The notes: generated by a model not told the origin, from the sequence alone. A stretch of 38,633 nucleotides of DNA from JBAYSY01 sp041675885 (GCA_041675885.1 JBAYSY010000031.1:1-38633), one strand, 5' to 3'; counted from the stretch's first letter, positions 15,148 through 24,254 are shown. Program-made: numbers and translations.

Positions 15148-16641
15148 ATGACCGACAATCTTTTCCTCGCGCTGCGCGACGCGGCCCCTGCGGATGCCCC
15201 GCTGTTCCGGCTGGCGGACGGGACCGATATCAGCTACGGCGCGGCGTTTGAAACCGCCGGGCGGATCGCCGCGGTGCTGCGCGGGCTCGGACTGCAACCG
15301 GGCGACCGGGTGGCGGCGCAGGTGGACAAGTCCTGGCAGGCGGTGGCGCTCTATCTCGGCACGCTTCAGGCGGGGGGCGTGTTCCTGCCCCTGAACACCG
15401 CCTATACCGCCGCCGAGATCGGCTATTTCCTTGGCGACGCCGCGCCGCGCGTCTTTGTCTGCGCCCCGGCGCGGGCGGATGAGGCCGGGGGCGTGGCCCA
15501 TGTGCTCACGCTCGACGGCGCGGGCGGCGGCAGCCTGATGGAGGCGGCCGCCGGGGCCGCGCCCTCGGCCGGGGTCACGCCGCGCGAAGGCGGCGACCTG
15601 GCGGCGATCCTTTACACTTCGGGCACCACGGGGCGGTCGAAAGGCGCGATGCTCAGCCATCTGAACCTTCTGTCGAATGCCCTTGTGCTGAAGGACTACT
15701 GGGGCTTCACCGCCACCGACCGGCTGATCCACGCGCTGCCGATCTTCCACACCCACGGGCTGTTCGTCGCCACCAACACGCTGATGCTCGCGGGCGGCGC
15801 GATGATCTTCCTGCCCCGGTTCGACACCGCCGAGGTGCTGGGGCTGATGCCGCAGGCCACCGCGATGATGGGGGTTCCCACCTTCTACACAAGGCTGCTG
15901 GCGCATCCCGGCCTTGACCGGGCGGCCACGGCGCATATGCGGCTGTTCATCTCGGGTTCGGCGCCGCTGCTGGCCGAGACCCACCGCGCCTTCGAGGCGC
16001 GCACCGGCCAGCGCATCCTCGAACGTTACGGCATGACCGAAACCAACATGCTCACCTCGAACCCGCTTGAGGGCGAGCGGATCGCCGGCACCGTGGGCTT
16101 TCCCCTGCCCGGCGTCAGCCTGCGCATCGCCGACCCCGAGACCGGCGCGGAACTGCCGCAGGGCGGGATCGGCGGGATCGAGGTGAAAGGCCCCAATGTG
16201 TTCGGCGGCTACTGGCAGATGCCGGAAAAGACCGCGACCGAGTTCCGCGCCGACGGGTTCTTCATCACCGGCGATCTGGGGATGATCGACGAACGCGGCT
16301 ATGTGCATATCGTCGGGCGGGCGAAGGATCTGATCATCTCGGGCGGCTACAACGTCTACCCGAAAGAGATCGAGTCCGAGATCGACGACCTCGCGGGCGT
16401 GGTCGAATCGGCGGTGATCGGCCTGCCGCATCCCGACTTCGGCGAGGGCGTGGCCGCCGTGGTGGTGCGCGAACCCGGCGCGGCGCTGGACGAGGCCGGG
16501 CTTCTGCGCGCGCTGACCGGGCGGCTTGCGGGTTACAAGCTGCCGAAACGGGTGATCTTCCTCGACGAACTTCCGCGCAACGCCATGGGCAAGGTGCAGA
16601 AAAAGGCGCTGCGCGACGACTACGCCGGGATGTTCGGTTAA
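15148..16641 (+). CDS. matB: Malonyl-CoA synthetase MatB
   Basis: Activates malonate (often also methylmalonate) to its CoA thioester using ATP, feeding the decarboxylase encoded just upstream. Length 497 aa, matching known MatB. Motifs: YTSGTTGRSKG at 156-166, HALPIFHTHGLFVATN, a basic residue in FLPRF near 224, SGSAPLLAETHRAFE, ERYGMTETNMLTSNP at 292-306, GFFITGDLG, GRAKDLIISGGYNVYPKEIE and the C-terminal catalytic lysine in RNAMGKVQKK (K482). It closely resembles Rhodopseudomonas MatB as I remember it. The ribosome site is weak (GGACGGAC). A degenerate dispersed repeat follows, separating it from the convergent guanine deaminase gene. Confidence 0.92.
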   Translation: MTDNLFLALRDAAPADAPLFRLADGTDISYGAAFETAGRIAAVLRGLGLQPGDRVAAQVDKSWQAVALYLGTLQAGGVFLPLNTAYTAAEIGYFLGDAAPRVFVCAPARADEAGGVAHVLTLDGAGGGSLMEAAAGAAPSAGVTPREGGDLAAILYTSGTTGRSKGAMLSHLNLLSNALVLKDYWGFTATDRLIHALPIFHTHGLFVATNTLMLAGGAMIFLPRFDTAEVLGLMPQATAMMGVPTFYTRLLAHPGLDRAATAHMRLFISGSAPLLAETHRAFEARTGQRILERYGMTETNMLTSNPLEGERIAGTVGFPLPGVSLRIADPETGAELPQGGIGGIEVKGPNVFGGYWQMPEKTATEFRADGFFITGDLGMIDERGYVHIVGRAKDLIISGGYNVYPKEIESEIDDLAGVVESAVIGLPHPDFGEGVAAVVVREPGAALDEAGLLRALTGRLAGYKLPKRVIFLDELPRNAMGKVQKKALRDDYAGMFG

Positions 16642-16675
16642 GAAGACTTCAGGGACGGTCGGTCGGCGTTCGATG

Positions 16676-16740
16676 CGCAACAGAGGGCGAGCGGCCGGCC
16701 GCTTGCCCGGCGACGCGTGCCGCACCTCGATTCCGGGCGG
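16676..16740 (-). repeat. Dispersed intergenic repeat, copy 2 (palindromic core)
   Basis: On the minus strand it reads CCGCCCGGAATCGAGG, then GCGGCACGCG, then a nearly perfect 24-bp palindrome (arms of 12, one mismatch) at 16687-16710, then CTCTGTTGCG. It is the same unit as at 19170 and 29582 but with no spacer between the palindrome arms. It lies between the convergent matB and guaD genes and probably acts as a bidirectional terminator. Confidence 0.65.
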
Positions 16741-16750
16741 AAGTGGCGCC

Positions 16751-18061
16751 CTACGCCGCCGCCGCCTGCCCCAGCATCGGCCTGCCCGCCACATAGGTCT
16801 GGCGCACGGCGCGGTCGTCGCCCATGACCTGAAGCACGAACAGCTCCTCGGCCAGCGTCTCCACCGTCTCCATCCGCAGCGCCATCGCCGGGGTGGCGCG
16901 GGCATCCAGTACCACCACATCCGCCGCCGACCCGGGCGAGAGCGAGCCGATCTCTCCCTCCATCCCCAGCGCCTGCGCGTTGCCCAGCGTCGCCCAGTAG
17001 AAGGCGTGGAACGGGTGCAGCCCCTGCCCGCGCAGTTGCAGCACCTTGTAGGCTTCGTCCAGTGTACGCAGCATGGAATAGCTGGTGCCGCCGCCGATAT
17101 CGGTGGCGATGGCGCTGCGCACGCCCTCGGCCCGCAGCCCGGCCTCGTCGAACAGCCCGCTGCCGAGGAACAGGTTCGAGGTCGGGCAGAACACCGCCAC
17201 CGAGCCGGTCTCGGCCATGGTGGCGCGCTCGCGCGGTTCCAGATGGATCGAATGGCCGAACAGGCTGCGCGGACCCAGCAACCCGTAAGTCTCGTAAACG
17301 TCGAGATAGTCGCGCGCGCCGGGGTAAAGTTCGGCGGTATAGGCGATTTCCGCCTTGTTCTCCGACAGGTGGGTCTGGATATGGCAGTCGGGGAAGGCCC
17401 GCGCCAGCGCCCCCGCGGCCGCCATCTGCTCCGGGGTCGAGGTGATGGCGAACCGCGGCGCGATAGCGTAGCGCGCCCGGCCCCGGCCGTGCCAGCGCCC
17501 GATCAGCGCGGCGCTGTCGTCATAGGCCGACTGCGGCGTGTCGCGCAGCCCGTCCGGCGCGTTCCTGTCCATCAGCACCTTGCCGCCCAGCATCGCCATG
17601 CCGCGCTTTTCCGCCCCGGCGAAGAACGCCTCCACCGACTCGGGATGCACCGAACAGAAGGCCACCCCGGTGGTGGTGCCGTGCGACAGCAGCAGCCCGT
17701 AGAAGGCATCCGCCATCCGCGCCGCATGGGCCGGGTCGGCGAAGCGGGTCTCGGCCGGAAAGGTATAGGTGTTGAGCCAGTCCAGAAGCTGCGCCCCCCA
17801 CGACGCGATCACCTGCACCTGCGGGAAATGCAGATGCGCGTCGATGAAGCCGGGCAGCAGCAGATGCGGCCGGTGATCCACCTCGGGCGCGCGGCCCGCA
17901 AGGCCCGCGTGATCGCCCACCGCCACCACCCGGCCGCCGGTCACCAGAATCGCGCCGTCCTCGAAATACTCGTAAGCGCCGGAGTCCCGTGCCCCCTCCG
18001 GCGCCCTGACGAAACGCAGCACCCGGCCACGCAGCAGAATATCGCCTGTATCTGGGGTCAT
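16751..18061 (-). CDS. guaD: Guanine deaminase
   Basis: Zinc amidohydrolase that converts guanine to xanthine and ammonia in the cytoplasm. 436 aa, typical. Metal and catalytic sites visible: PGFIDAHLHFPQ (H76, H78), QTHLSEN (H231, E234), LFGHSIHL (H270) and the distal Asp in IATDIGGG (D321). FCPTSNLFLGSG is also diagnostic. ATG 18061 has GGAGGGAG upstream; an upstream in-frame start overlaps the presumed control region. It is transcribed divergently from a LysR regulator. Its product, xanthine, is the substrate of the XdhAB enzyme encoded at 20148-23958, and the same palindrome occurs upstream of the purine permease gene. Confidence 0.92.
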   Translation of the reverse strand: MTPDTGDILLRGRVLRFVRAPEGARDSGAYEYFEDGAILVTGGRVVAVGDHAGLAGRAPEVDHRPHLLLPGFIDAHLHFPQVQVIASWGAQLLDWLNTYTFPAETRFADPAHAARMADAFYGLLLSHGTTTGVAFCSVHPESVEAFFAGAEKRGMAMLGGKVLMDRNAPDGLRDTPQSAYDDSAALIGRWHGRGRARYAIAPRFAITSTPEQMAAAGALARAFPDCHIQTHLSENKAEIAYTAELYPGARDYLDVYETYGLLGPRSLFGHSIHLEPRERATMAETGSVAVFCPTSNLFLGSGLFDEAGLRAEGVRSAIATDIGGGTSYSMLRTLDEAYKVLQLRGQGLHPFHAFYWATLGNAQALGMEGEIGSLSPGSAADVVVLDARATPAMALRMETVETLAEELFVLQVMGDDRAVRQTYVAGRPMLGQAAAA

Positions 18062-18136
18062 TCCGGTCTCCCTCCGCTGGACCGAAGCAGTGTCGCATGT
18101 CCGATCCTGTTGAAATAGCACGGCAGACACGGTTTA

Positions 18137-18157
18137 CTTTCAATGTATCGTTGAAAG
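18137..18157. promoter_or_regulatory. LysR-type operator candidate, guaD/lysR intergenic
   Basis: Perfect 7-bp inverted repeat (CTTTCAA, 7-bp spacer, TTGAAAG). It includes a T-N11-A pattern expected of LysR-type sites. It sits 9 bp before the lysR start and about 75 bp upstream of guaD. A nearly identical site is at 24236-24254 upstream of the purine permease gene (19 of 21 positions from 18138 agree). It probably mediates autoregulation and guaD control. Confidence 0.7.
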
Positions 18158-18165
18158 AAGCACCC

Positions 18166-19092
18166 ATGCCCTATCTGGAAAGCATCCGCGTCTTCGTGCG
18201 CACCGTGGAACTGGGCAGCATCACCGCGGGCGGGCGCGATCTGCGGCTGACGCCCGCCGTTGCCTCGAACCGGGTCAAGGAACTGGAAAACCGGCTGGGC
18301 ATAAGGCTGATCAACCGCACCACGCGCAAGCTGGCGCTGACCGAGGCGGGCCGGACCTATTTCGATTACGCCTGCAAGGTGGTCGAGGCGCTCGACGAAT
18401 CCGAGGCAGTGATCGGCGGCATCTCCGACACGCCCAAGGGCGCGGTGAAGGTGACGGCGCCCCTGGGCCTCGGACGGCGCATCCTCGCGCCCCTGGTGCC
18501 GGGGTTCAACGACCGCTTCCCCGAGATCGAGCTGCGGCTGCGCCTGTCCGACCGCAAGGTGGACATGATGGCCGAGAATGTGGACGTGGCCTTCGTCCTC
18601 GGCGCGCTTCAGGACAGTTCGATGAAGATGCGCTCGATCGCCGAATGCCCGCGCCTTCTTTGCGCCGCGCCGGGCTATGTCGAACGTTTCGGGATGCCCG
18701 CGACCCCGGCCGACCTGATCGAGGGCCGGCACCGCTGCCTGCTTCTGCGATTTCCCGGCTCGCCGGAGTGGAACTGGACGCTGATGACCGACGGGGTGGC
18801 GCGGCGCTACAACGTGGCCGGGCCCTATGACGCCGACGAAGGCGACGTGCTGACCGACTGGGCGCTCGATGGCCGGGGGATCGTGATGAAACCCGCCTTC
18901 GAGGTGGCGCCGCATCTGGCCTCGGGCACGCTGGTGCCGGTGCTGGTGGATCATCCGCCGCCGCCAGTACGGCTGGCCTGCATCTACCCGCACAAGCGGT
19001 TGCAGGATCCCAAGGTGCGGCTGTTCGTCGATTACATGGTCGAGGAATGCCGCGAACGCCTGCGGGAAATCCAGCCCGCAACCGCACTATAA
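18166..19092 (+). CDS. LysR family transcriptional regulator (putative purine catabolism regulator)
   Basis: 308-aa LysR-type protein: N-terminal winged HTH (about 1-60; GGRDLRLTPAVASNRVKELE is the helix-turn-helix and NRTTRKLALTEAGRTYFDYA the wing), then a periplasmic-binding-like effector domain to the C-terminus. The CrgA-like pattern (GAVKVTAPLGLGRRILAPLV) places it in the CrgA/YhjC branch by appearance. ATG 18166 is preferred: upstream codons overlap the operator palindrome. It is divergent from guaD, and a near-identical operator lies upstream of the permease gene, so I infer it controls guanine/xanthine use. Effector unknown; xanthine, guanine or urate are candidates. Confidence 0.88.
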   Translation: MPYLESIRVFVRTVELGSITAGGRDLRLTPAVASNRVKELENRLGIRLINRTTRKLALTEAGRTYFDYACKVVEALDESEAVIGGISDTPKGAVKVTAPLGLGRRILAPLVPGFNDRFPEIELRLRLSDRKVDMMAENVDVAFVLGALQDSSMKMRSIAECPRLLCAAPGYVERFGMPATPADLIEGRHRCLLLRFPGSPEWNWTLMTDGVARRYNVAGPYDADEGDVLTDWALDGRGIVMKPAFEVAPHLASGTLVPVLVDHPPPPVRLACIYPHKRLQDPKVRLFVDYMVEECRERLREIQPATAL

Positions 19093-19122
19093 CCCCTTCA
19101 TCTTGCTGAAAATACTCATAAC
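19093..19122 (+). other. Short 3'-end motif after the lysR stop
   Basis: CTTCATCTTGCTGAAAATAC follows the stop codon almost directly. A similar string (CTTCTTCTGTCTGGAAATAT) follows the dnaE stop on the minus strand at 25986-26016. I recall similar sequences downstream of many Rhodobacteraceae genes. The role is unknown; termination or 3'-end processing is possible. Confidence 0.4.
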
Positions 19123-19169
19123 CTGCCCGCAAGGCGCGGTGATCGGCCGGGGGGGTTCCGCATCCGGTC

Positions 19170-19290
19170 ACACCCTTTCCCCATTTGCCCGGAATCAAGG
19201 CGCGGCACGCGCCGCCGGGCAGCGGCCGACCGCCCCCGTCACGCCAGAGGCGTGCCTTCGGCACGACGTCGGCCGCTGCCCTCTGTCGCG
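19170..19290 (+). repeat. Dispersed intergenic repeat, copy 3
   Basis: Left part (ACACCCTTTCC, GCCCGGAATCAAGG, CGCGGCACGCG) leads into a 14-bp perfect inverted pair: GGGCAGCGGCCGAC at 19217-19230 and GTCGGCCGCTGCCC at 19268-19281, then CTCTGTCGCG. The first 65 bp are almost identical to those at 29582. It separates the convergent lysR and xdhC genes, which suggests terminator function. Confidence 0.75.
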
Positions 19291-19335
19291 CAACTTACCG
19301 ACCCCGTTCGGCAAGCCCGCCGCCAACCCCCACCG

Positions 19336-20151
19336 TCAGGCGGACACCCGCACCGCGAGCCGCGCCATCACCTCGGCGGCGATGAAGGCGGCGATCACTT
19401 CGGGGCGTTTGTCATGTTTCGCCCCCGGCGCCATCGGGCAGGCGAGGGCCGACAGATCGCCCGCCCAGCCCGGCACGGTGCGGGCGCGGCGGGCATAGGT
19501 GGCGGCCTTGCTGGCCGAGCCGATCATGCCGACGTAAGCCGCATCACCGCGCGCCAGCGCCTCGTCGGCGATCAGGAAGTCGAGCGCGTGGTCATGGGTC
19601 ACAATCACATAGGCGCTGCCCGGCGGGGCGGCGCGGACCTCGGCCTCGGGCAAGGGCGTCAGCCGCACCGGCACCGTCCCGGCGCGGGCCAGTTCCGCCG
19701 GGCGGCTGTCGATCAGCACCGGATTGACCGGCAAGGGCAGCAGCGCCCGGACCAGCGCCCGGCCCACGTGCCCGGCACCGAACACCAGCACAGGCGGCGC
19801 GCGGTCCAGCGCCGCGCGGGCGGCGGCGAGCGCATCGGCCAGCGCCGCGGGGCCAAGCCGGGTCAGGGCAAGCCCCACCCTGCCGCCGCAGCACTGGCCG
19901 ATGGCGGGGCCCAGGGGGACATCCATCGACCCCGCCGCCTCGTTGCGGGCAAGCAGCGCGCGCGCCTCGTCGATCGCCATGTATTCAAGTTGCCCGCCGC
20001 CGATGGTGCCGAAGGCATCGGCTTCGGTCACGAACATTTCCGCCCCTTCCTCGCGCGGGGCCGAGCCCAGCACCTTTGCCACCCGGACCCGCACCACCCG
20101 CGCGGGCGGGCTGGCCGCAAGCCGGTCGAGTTCGGGGCGGGAAAGCGTCAT
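19336..20151 (-). CDS. xdhC: Xanthine dehydrogenase accessory protein XdhC
   Basis: 271-aa chaperone that sulfurates and inserts the molybdenum cofactor into XdhB. Seen: N-terminal region with EGAEMFVTEADAFGTIGGGQLEY, the IGQCCGGRV motif characteristic of XdhC, and a Rossmann-like C-terminal half (PPVLVFGAGHVGRALVRAL, then VIVTHDHALD and YVGMIGS). ATG 20151 overlaps the xdhB stop by four bases (ATGA), so it is translationally coupled as third gene of xdhABC. It ends next to the dispersed repeat. Confidence 0.92.
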   Translation of the reverse strand: MTLSRPELDRLAASPPARVVRVRVAKVLGSAPREEGAEMFVTEADAFGTIGGGQLEYMAIDEARALLARNEAAGSMDVPLGPAIGQCCGGRVGLALTRLGPAALADALAAARAALDRAPPVLVFGAGHVGRALVRALLPLPVNPVLIDSRPAELARAGTVPVRLTPLPEAEVRAAPPGSAYVIVTHDHALDFLIADEALARGDAAYVGMIGSASKAATYARRARTVPGWAGDLSALACPMAPGAKHDKRPEVIAAFIAAEVMARLAVRVSA

Positions 20152-22484
20152 CCCCCTGCGGCCTCCCTCCGCAGCCGCTCGATGGTCATCAGCACCCGTT
20201 CGGGCGTCGCGGGCGCGTCGAGCCTTGGGCAGACCGTGCCGCCCGCGACCGAGGCGACCGCCATCGACAAAGCCTCCAGCACCGAGATCCCGAGCATGAA
20301 CGGCGGTTCCCCCACCGCCTTCGACCGCCGGATCGTGGGCACGCGGCTTTCCGACCATTGCGGCAGGTCGATATTCAGGACGCGCGGCCGGTCCGAGGCC
20401 AGAGGGATCTTGTAGGTCGAGGGCGCGTGGGTCCGCAGCCGCCCCTTGCCGTCCCACCACAGTTCCTCGGTGGTCAGCCAGCCCATGCCCTGGATGAAGG
20501 CGCCCTCGATCTGGCCCTTGTCGATGGCCGGGTTCAGCGACCGGCCCACATCATGCAGGATATCGCTGCGGTCCACCTGGTATTCGCCGGTCAGGGTATC
20601 GACGCTGACTTCGCTTACCGCCGCGCCGTAGGCATAGTAGTAGAACGGCCGCCCCTTGCCCGCCGCGCGGTCCCAGTGGATGTCGGGGGTCTTGTAGAAT
20701 CCCGCCGCCGACAGATGCACCCGCGCCATATAGGCTTCGCGGATGAAATCGGGAAACGGCATCCGCAGGTTGCCGACCAGCACGGTGTTGGGTTCGAACA
20801 CCACCGCCTCGGCGGCGACGTTCCATTTCTCCGACGCGAAATCGACCAGACGGCCGATGATCTGCTCGGCCGCGTTCTGCGCCGCCATCCCGTTGAGGTC
20901 CGAGCCGGACGAGGCCGCCGTGGCCGAGGTGTTGGGCACCTTGGCGGTGGTGGTGGCGGTGATCCGCACCCGGTCGAGGTCGATCTGGAAGCAATCGGCC
21001 ACCACCTGCGCCACCTTGGTGTTGAGCCCCTGCCCCATCTCGGTCCCGCCGTGGTTCAGGTGAACCGAACCGTCCTGATAGACATGCACCAGCGCGCCGG
21101 CCTGATTGAACCATGTCGCGGTGAAGGAGATGCCGAACTTCACCGGCGTGAGCGCGATCCCCTTGCGGATGGTGCCGCCCTTCGCGTTGAACGCCTGCAC
21201 GGCACGGCGGCGGGCGGCATAATCGGCGCTGTCCTCCAGCTCCGCCACGATGCGGTGCATGATATTGTCGGTGACCTGCTGGTGATAGGGCGTCAGGTCG
21301 CGGCCTTCGCCATCGTCTTCCCTGCCGTAGAAGTTGAGCTTGCGGATCTCCAGGGGGTCGCGGCCCAGCGCATAGGCCACTTCCTCGATGATGCGTTCCG
21401 CCGCGATCACCCCCTGCGGGCCGCCGAAGCCGCGAAAGGCGGTGTTCGACACGGTATTGGTCTTCATCGGCCGGGATTCCAGCCGCACCGCCGGGTAGAA
21501 ATAGGCGTTGTCGGCGTGGAACAGCGCCCGGTCGGTCACCGCGCCCGACAGGTCGGCGGAAAAGCCGCAGCGGGCGGCGAACAGGCCCTCGACCGCCAGA
21601 ATCCGGCCGGTATCGTCGAACCCCACCCGATAGTCGATGCGGAAATCGTGGCGCTTGCCGGTCGCGGTCATGTCGTCGTCGCGGTCGGGGCGGATCTTGA
21701 CCGGGCGGTTCCATTTCTTCGCCGCCACCGCCGCCACGGCGGCGAACAGGTTGGGCTGGGTCTCCTTGCCGCCGAAGCCGCCGCCCATGCGCCGCACCTG
21801 GATGGTGACGGCGTTCGAGGTCACCCCCAGAACATGCGCCACCATATGCTGCACCTCGGACGGGTGCTGGGTCGAGGAATGGACCAGCACCTCGTCATCC
21901 TCGCCGGGGATGGCGAAGGCGATATGGCCTTCCAGATAGAAGTGATCCTGCCCGCCCACTGTCAGCGTGCCGGAAAGCCGCCGGGGCGCGGCCTCCATGG
22001 CCGGGCCGACCTCGCCGCGCGCCAGCACCAGAGGATCGGTGACATGCGGATAGCCCGCGTCCATCGCCTCGGACACTTCGGTCACATGCGGCAGCTCGCG
22101 ATATTCCACCTTGGCCAGCGTCGCGGCACGGCGGGCGGCGGCGCGGGTCTCGGCCACCACCGCGAACAGGGGCTGGCCCCAGAACTCCACCTTTCCGGTG
22201 GCGAAGACCGGATCGTCGTTCTTGCCCGTCGGACTGACGTCGTTGTGGCCGGGAATGTCGGCGGCGGTCAGCACATCGACCACGCCGGGGGCGCTGCGTA
22301 CCGCCGACAGGTCGATCGAGACGATCTCGCCATGGGCGCAGGTGCTCAGCCCGAGGCAGGCGTGCAACGTGCCCTCGGGCTCGGGGATGTCGTCGGTGTA
22401 ATCGGCAAGGCCCGTCACATGCTTGTGCGCCGAGTCGTGGCGCTGATCGACGTGGACACCGCCGCGGATGGTTTCGACCGTCAT
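20148..22484 (-). CDS. xdhB: Xanthine dehydrogenase molybdopterin-binding subunit
   Basis: Large subunit of 778 aa carrying the molybdenum cofactor; it hydroxylates hypoxanthine to xanthine and xanthine to urate. Domain order: aldehyde oxidase/xanthine dehydrogenase a/b hammerhead (about 20-130), then the Mo-binding domain. Motifs: GGGFGGKETQ, NTAFRGFGGPQG, HLNHGGTEMGQGLNTK, TSATAASSGSDLNG and KAVGEPPFMLG, whose Glu near 726 is the conserved catalytic base. ATG 22484 follows GAGGGAAAG and lies 7 bp after the xdhA stop. A GTG five codons upstream is an alternative. Confidence 0.94.
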   Translation of the reverse strand: MTVETIRGGVHVDQRHDSAHKHVTGLADYTDDIPEPEGTLHACLGLSTCAHGEIVSIDLSAVRSAPGVVDVLTAADIPGHNDVSPTGKNDDPVFATGKVEFWGQPLFAVVAETRAAARRAATLAKVEYRELPHVTEVSEAMDAGYPHVTDPLVLARGEVGPAMEAAPRRLSGTLTVGGQDHFYLEGHIAFAIPGEDDEVLVHSSTQHPSEVQHMVAHVLGVTSNAVTIQVRRMGGGFGGKETQPNLFAAVAAVAAKKWNRPVKIRPDRDDDMTATGKRHDFRIDYRVGFDDTGRILAVEGLFAARCGFSADLSGAVTDRALFHADNAYFYPAVRLESRPMKTNTVSNTAFRGFGGPQGVIAAERIIEEVAYALGRDPLEIRKLNFYGREDDGEGRDLTPYHQQVTDNIMHRIVAELEDSADYAARRRAVQAFNAKGGTIRKGIALTPVKFGISFTATWFNQAGALVHVYQDGSVHLNHGGTEMGQGLNTKVAQVVADCFQIDLDRVRITATTTAKVPNTSATAASSGSDLNGMAAQNAAEQIIGRLVDFASEKWNVAAEAVVFEPNTVLVGNLRMPFPDFIREAYMARVHLSAAGFYKTPDIHWDRAAGKGRPFYYYAYGAAVSEVSVDTLTGEYQVDRSDILHDVGRSLNPAIDKGQIEGAFIQGMGWLTTEELWWDGKGRLRTHAPSTYKIPLASDRPRVLNIDLPQWSESRVPTIRRSKAVGEPPFMLGISVLEALSMAVASVAGGTVCPRLDAPATPERVLMTIERLRREAAGG

Positions 22485-22491
22485 CTTTCCC

Positions 22492-23958
22492 TCACGCACG
22501 TTTCAGTTGGGCATCAAGGCCCGCCGTCTCAAGGGCAAAGCGGCGGATCAGGTTGGCGGCCACCAGCCCGCGATACCCGGCCGAGGCCCGCCAGTCGGTC
22601 AGCGGGGCGAAATCATCGGCGATGGCAAGGGCGGCGGTTTCGGCCGCCTCCACGCCCCATTCGGCGCCGGTCAGCGCCGCCTCGGCATGGCTTGCCCGTT
22701 TCGGGGTCGCGGCCATGCCGCCATAGGCGATCCGGGCCTCGGCCACGGTGCCGCCGTCAAGCCGCAGGCTGATCGCGCAGCAGACCGCCGAGATATCCTC
22801 GTCGCGCCGCTTGGTGATCTTCCACGCCCCGTGCAGCCAGCCGGGGCGGCGCGGGATGCGGATGCTCTCGACGAATTCGCCGGGCGCGCGGTCCTGCTTG
22901 CCATAGGCGATGAAGAAACTCTCGATGGGCAGCACCCGGCGGGTATCGCCCTTGCGCAGGGTGATCTCGGCGTTCAGCGCGATCAGCACCGGGGGCGAAT
23001 CGCCGATGGGCGAGCCGTTGGCGATATTGCCGCCGATGGTGCCCATGTTGCGCACCTGCCAGCCGCCGATCCGGGGCCAGAAGGCGGAAAGATGCGGGAA
23101 GGCTTCGAGCAGCGCGGTCTCGGCCTCGGTATAGGTCACCCCCGCGCCGAGGGTGATCGCGTCCTCGGTGACCTCGATCCCCTTCAGCCCGGCGATATGG
23201 CCGATGAACACCGCCGGAGAGATGTCGCGCATGTGCTTGGTGATCCACAGACCCACGTCGGTCGAGCCCGCGACCACCGTCGCCCCGGGCGCCGCCTCCA
23301 GCACCGCCGCCAGATCGTCGGTATCGGCGGGCAGCACCGCCCGGCCGGTGCCGTCGGTCAGTTCCACCCGCGCGCCGTCGGCCAGCGCCTCCAGCCGCGC
23401 CGTCATCTCCGCCCGCGCCCGCACCAGCGCGTCGTTGGACGGATCGCCCAGTTGCGAGGCCGCCCCGGCCGCCTTCACGATCGGGCCGTAGCCGGTGCAG
23501 CGGCAGAGGTTGCCCTGGATAGCGGTCTCGATGGCATCGACCGAAGGGTTCGGATCCTGCATCCACAGCGCATAAAGCGACATGACGAAGCCCGGCGTGC
23601 AGAAGCCGCACTGGCTGCCGTGATGATCCACCAGCGCCTGCTGCACCGGATGCAACGGCCCGTCGCGCGGGGCAAGGTGTTCGACCGTCACCACGTGGCA
23701 GCCGTCGAGCGAGGCGAGCAGCCGGATGCAGGCGTTCACGGATTCGTAGCGCAACCCGCCCCGGTGCAGCCGCCCGACCAGCACGGTGCAGGCACCGCAA
23801 TCGCCCTCGGCGCAGCCCTCCTTGGAGCCCTTCAGCCGCCGGTCGAGCCGGATCCAGTCGAGCAGCGTGTCACAGGGACCAACCTGCCCCGGCGCCACCT
23901 CGCGGTCGTTGAGAATGAACCTGAGTTCCCGGCGTATTTCTGGGCGTATCCCTGCCAT
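22492..23958 (-). CDS. xdhA: Xanthine dehydrogenase FAD and 2Fe-2S subunit
   Basis: Small subunit, 488 aa. The first 2Fe-2S cluster is bound by C49, C54, C57 and C77 (EGCAEGDCGAC). The second cluster is bound by C117, C120, C152 and C154 (SQCGFCTPG, CRCTG). The FAD domain follows (VVAGSTDVGLWITKH, RNMGTIGGNIANGSPIGDSPP), then a CO-dehydrogenase-flavoprotein C-terminal domain. Electrons from the Mo site pass through these clusters to FAD and NAD. ATG 23958 fits the start of similarity; GGGGAG lies about 12 bases upstream. It is the first gene of xdhABC, divergent from the purine permease. The long shared intergenic region holds the operator-like sites. Confidence 0.94.
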   Translation of the reverse strand: MAGIRPEIRRELRFILNDREVAPGQVGPCDTLLDWIRLDRRLKGSKEGCAEGDCGACTVLVGRLHRGGLRYESVNACIRLLASLDGCHVVTVEHLAPRDGPLHPVQQALVDHHGSQCGFCTPGFVMSLYALWMQDPNPSVDAIETAIQGNLCRCTGYGPIVKAAGAASQLGDPSNDALVRARAEMTARLEALADGARVELTDGTGRAVLPADTDDLAAVLEAAPGATVVAGSTDVGLWITKHMRDISPAVFIGHIAGLKGIEVTEDAITLGAGVTYTEAETALLEAFPHLSAFWPRIGGWQVRNMGTIGGNIANGSPIGDSPPVLIALNAEITLRKGDTRRVLPIESFFIAYGKQDRAPGEFVESIRIPRRPGWLHGAWKITKRRDEDISAVCCAISLRLDGGTVAEARIAYGGMAATPKRASHAEAALTGAEWGVEAAETAALAIADDFAPLTDWRASAGYRGLVAANLIRRFALETAGLDAQLKRA

Positions 23959-24083
23959 GCTGCGGCGTCTCCCCGTGCGGCCTGTTGCGGCCCGCGCTGT
24001 CTGATCTGTGCCGAACCGATACGTTTGCAGCCAGCATATACCTTCGGCGCCCGCCACGGGTAGCGGGCAGGATCGCAAGTCAT

Positions 24084-24102
24084 TTTCAACGTCCAATAGA
24101 TA
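24084..24102. promoter_or_regulatory. Degenerate LysR operator candidate upstream of xdhA
   Basis: TTTCAA at 24084-24089, 7-bp spacer, then TAGATA (four of six match TTGAAA). The flanking GTCATTTTCAA string is shared with the strong site 152 bp away. It lies about 126 bp upstream of the xdhA start, a suitable position for LysR-type activation. Confidence 0.45.
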
Positions 24103-24235
24103 ATACCGCAACATTACCCCTCTGGTGCCGCGCGGGAAGCTTGGTTATTTCCTGCCGAAAACAACCAAACGCCGTCGCAACCCGCGCCGGAGCCGCCGCC
24201 CGTTCCCTGCGAACCGGCCAATTCACCCGGGTCAT

Positions 24236-24254
24236 TTTCAATGATTCGTTGAAA
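24236..24254. promoter_or_regulatory. LysR-type operator candidate upstream of purine permease
   Basis: TTTCAA-N7-TTGAAA perfect palindrome, with the 7-bp spacer TGATTCG against TGTATCG at 18144. The extended 21-bp segments differ at two positions. It is in the intergenic region between xdhA and the permease gene. Confidence 0.68.

Noticed and set aside
13759..16920. 1053-codon minus-strand open frame across matA and matB
   Set aside because: It runs antisense to two clearly recognisable enzymes and reads as compositional noise.
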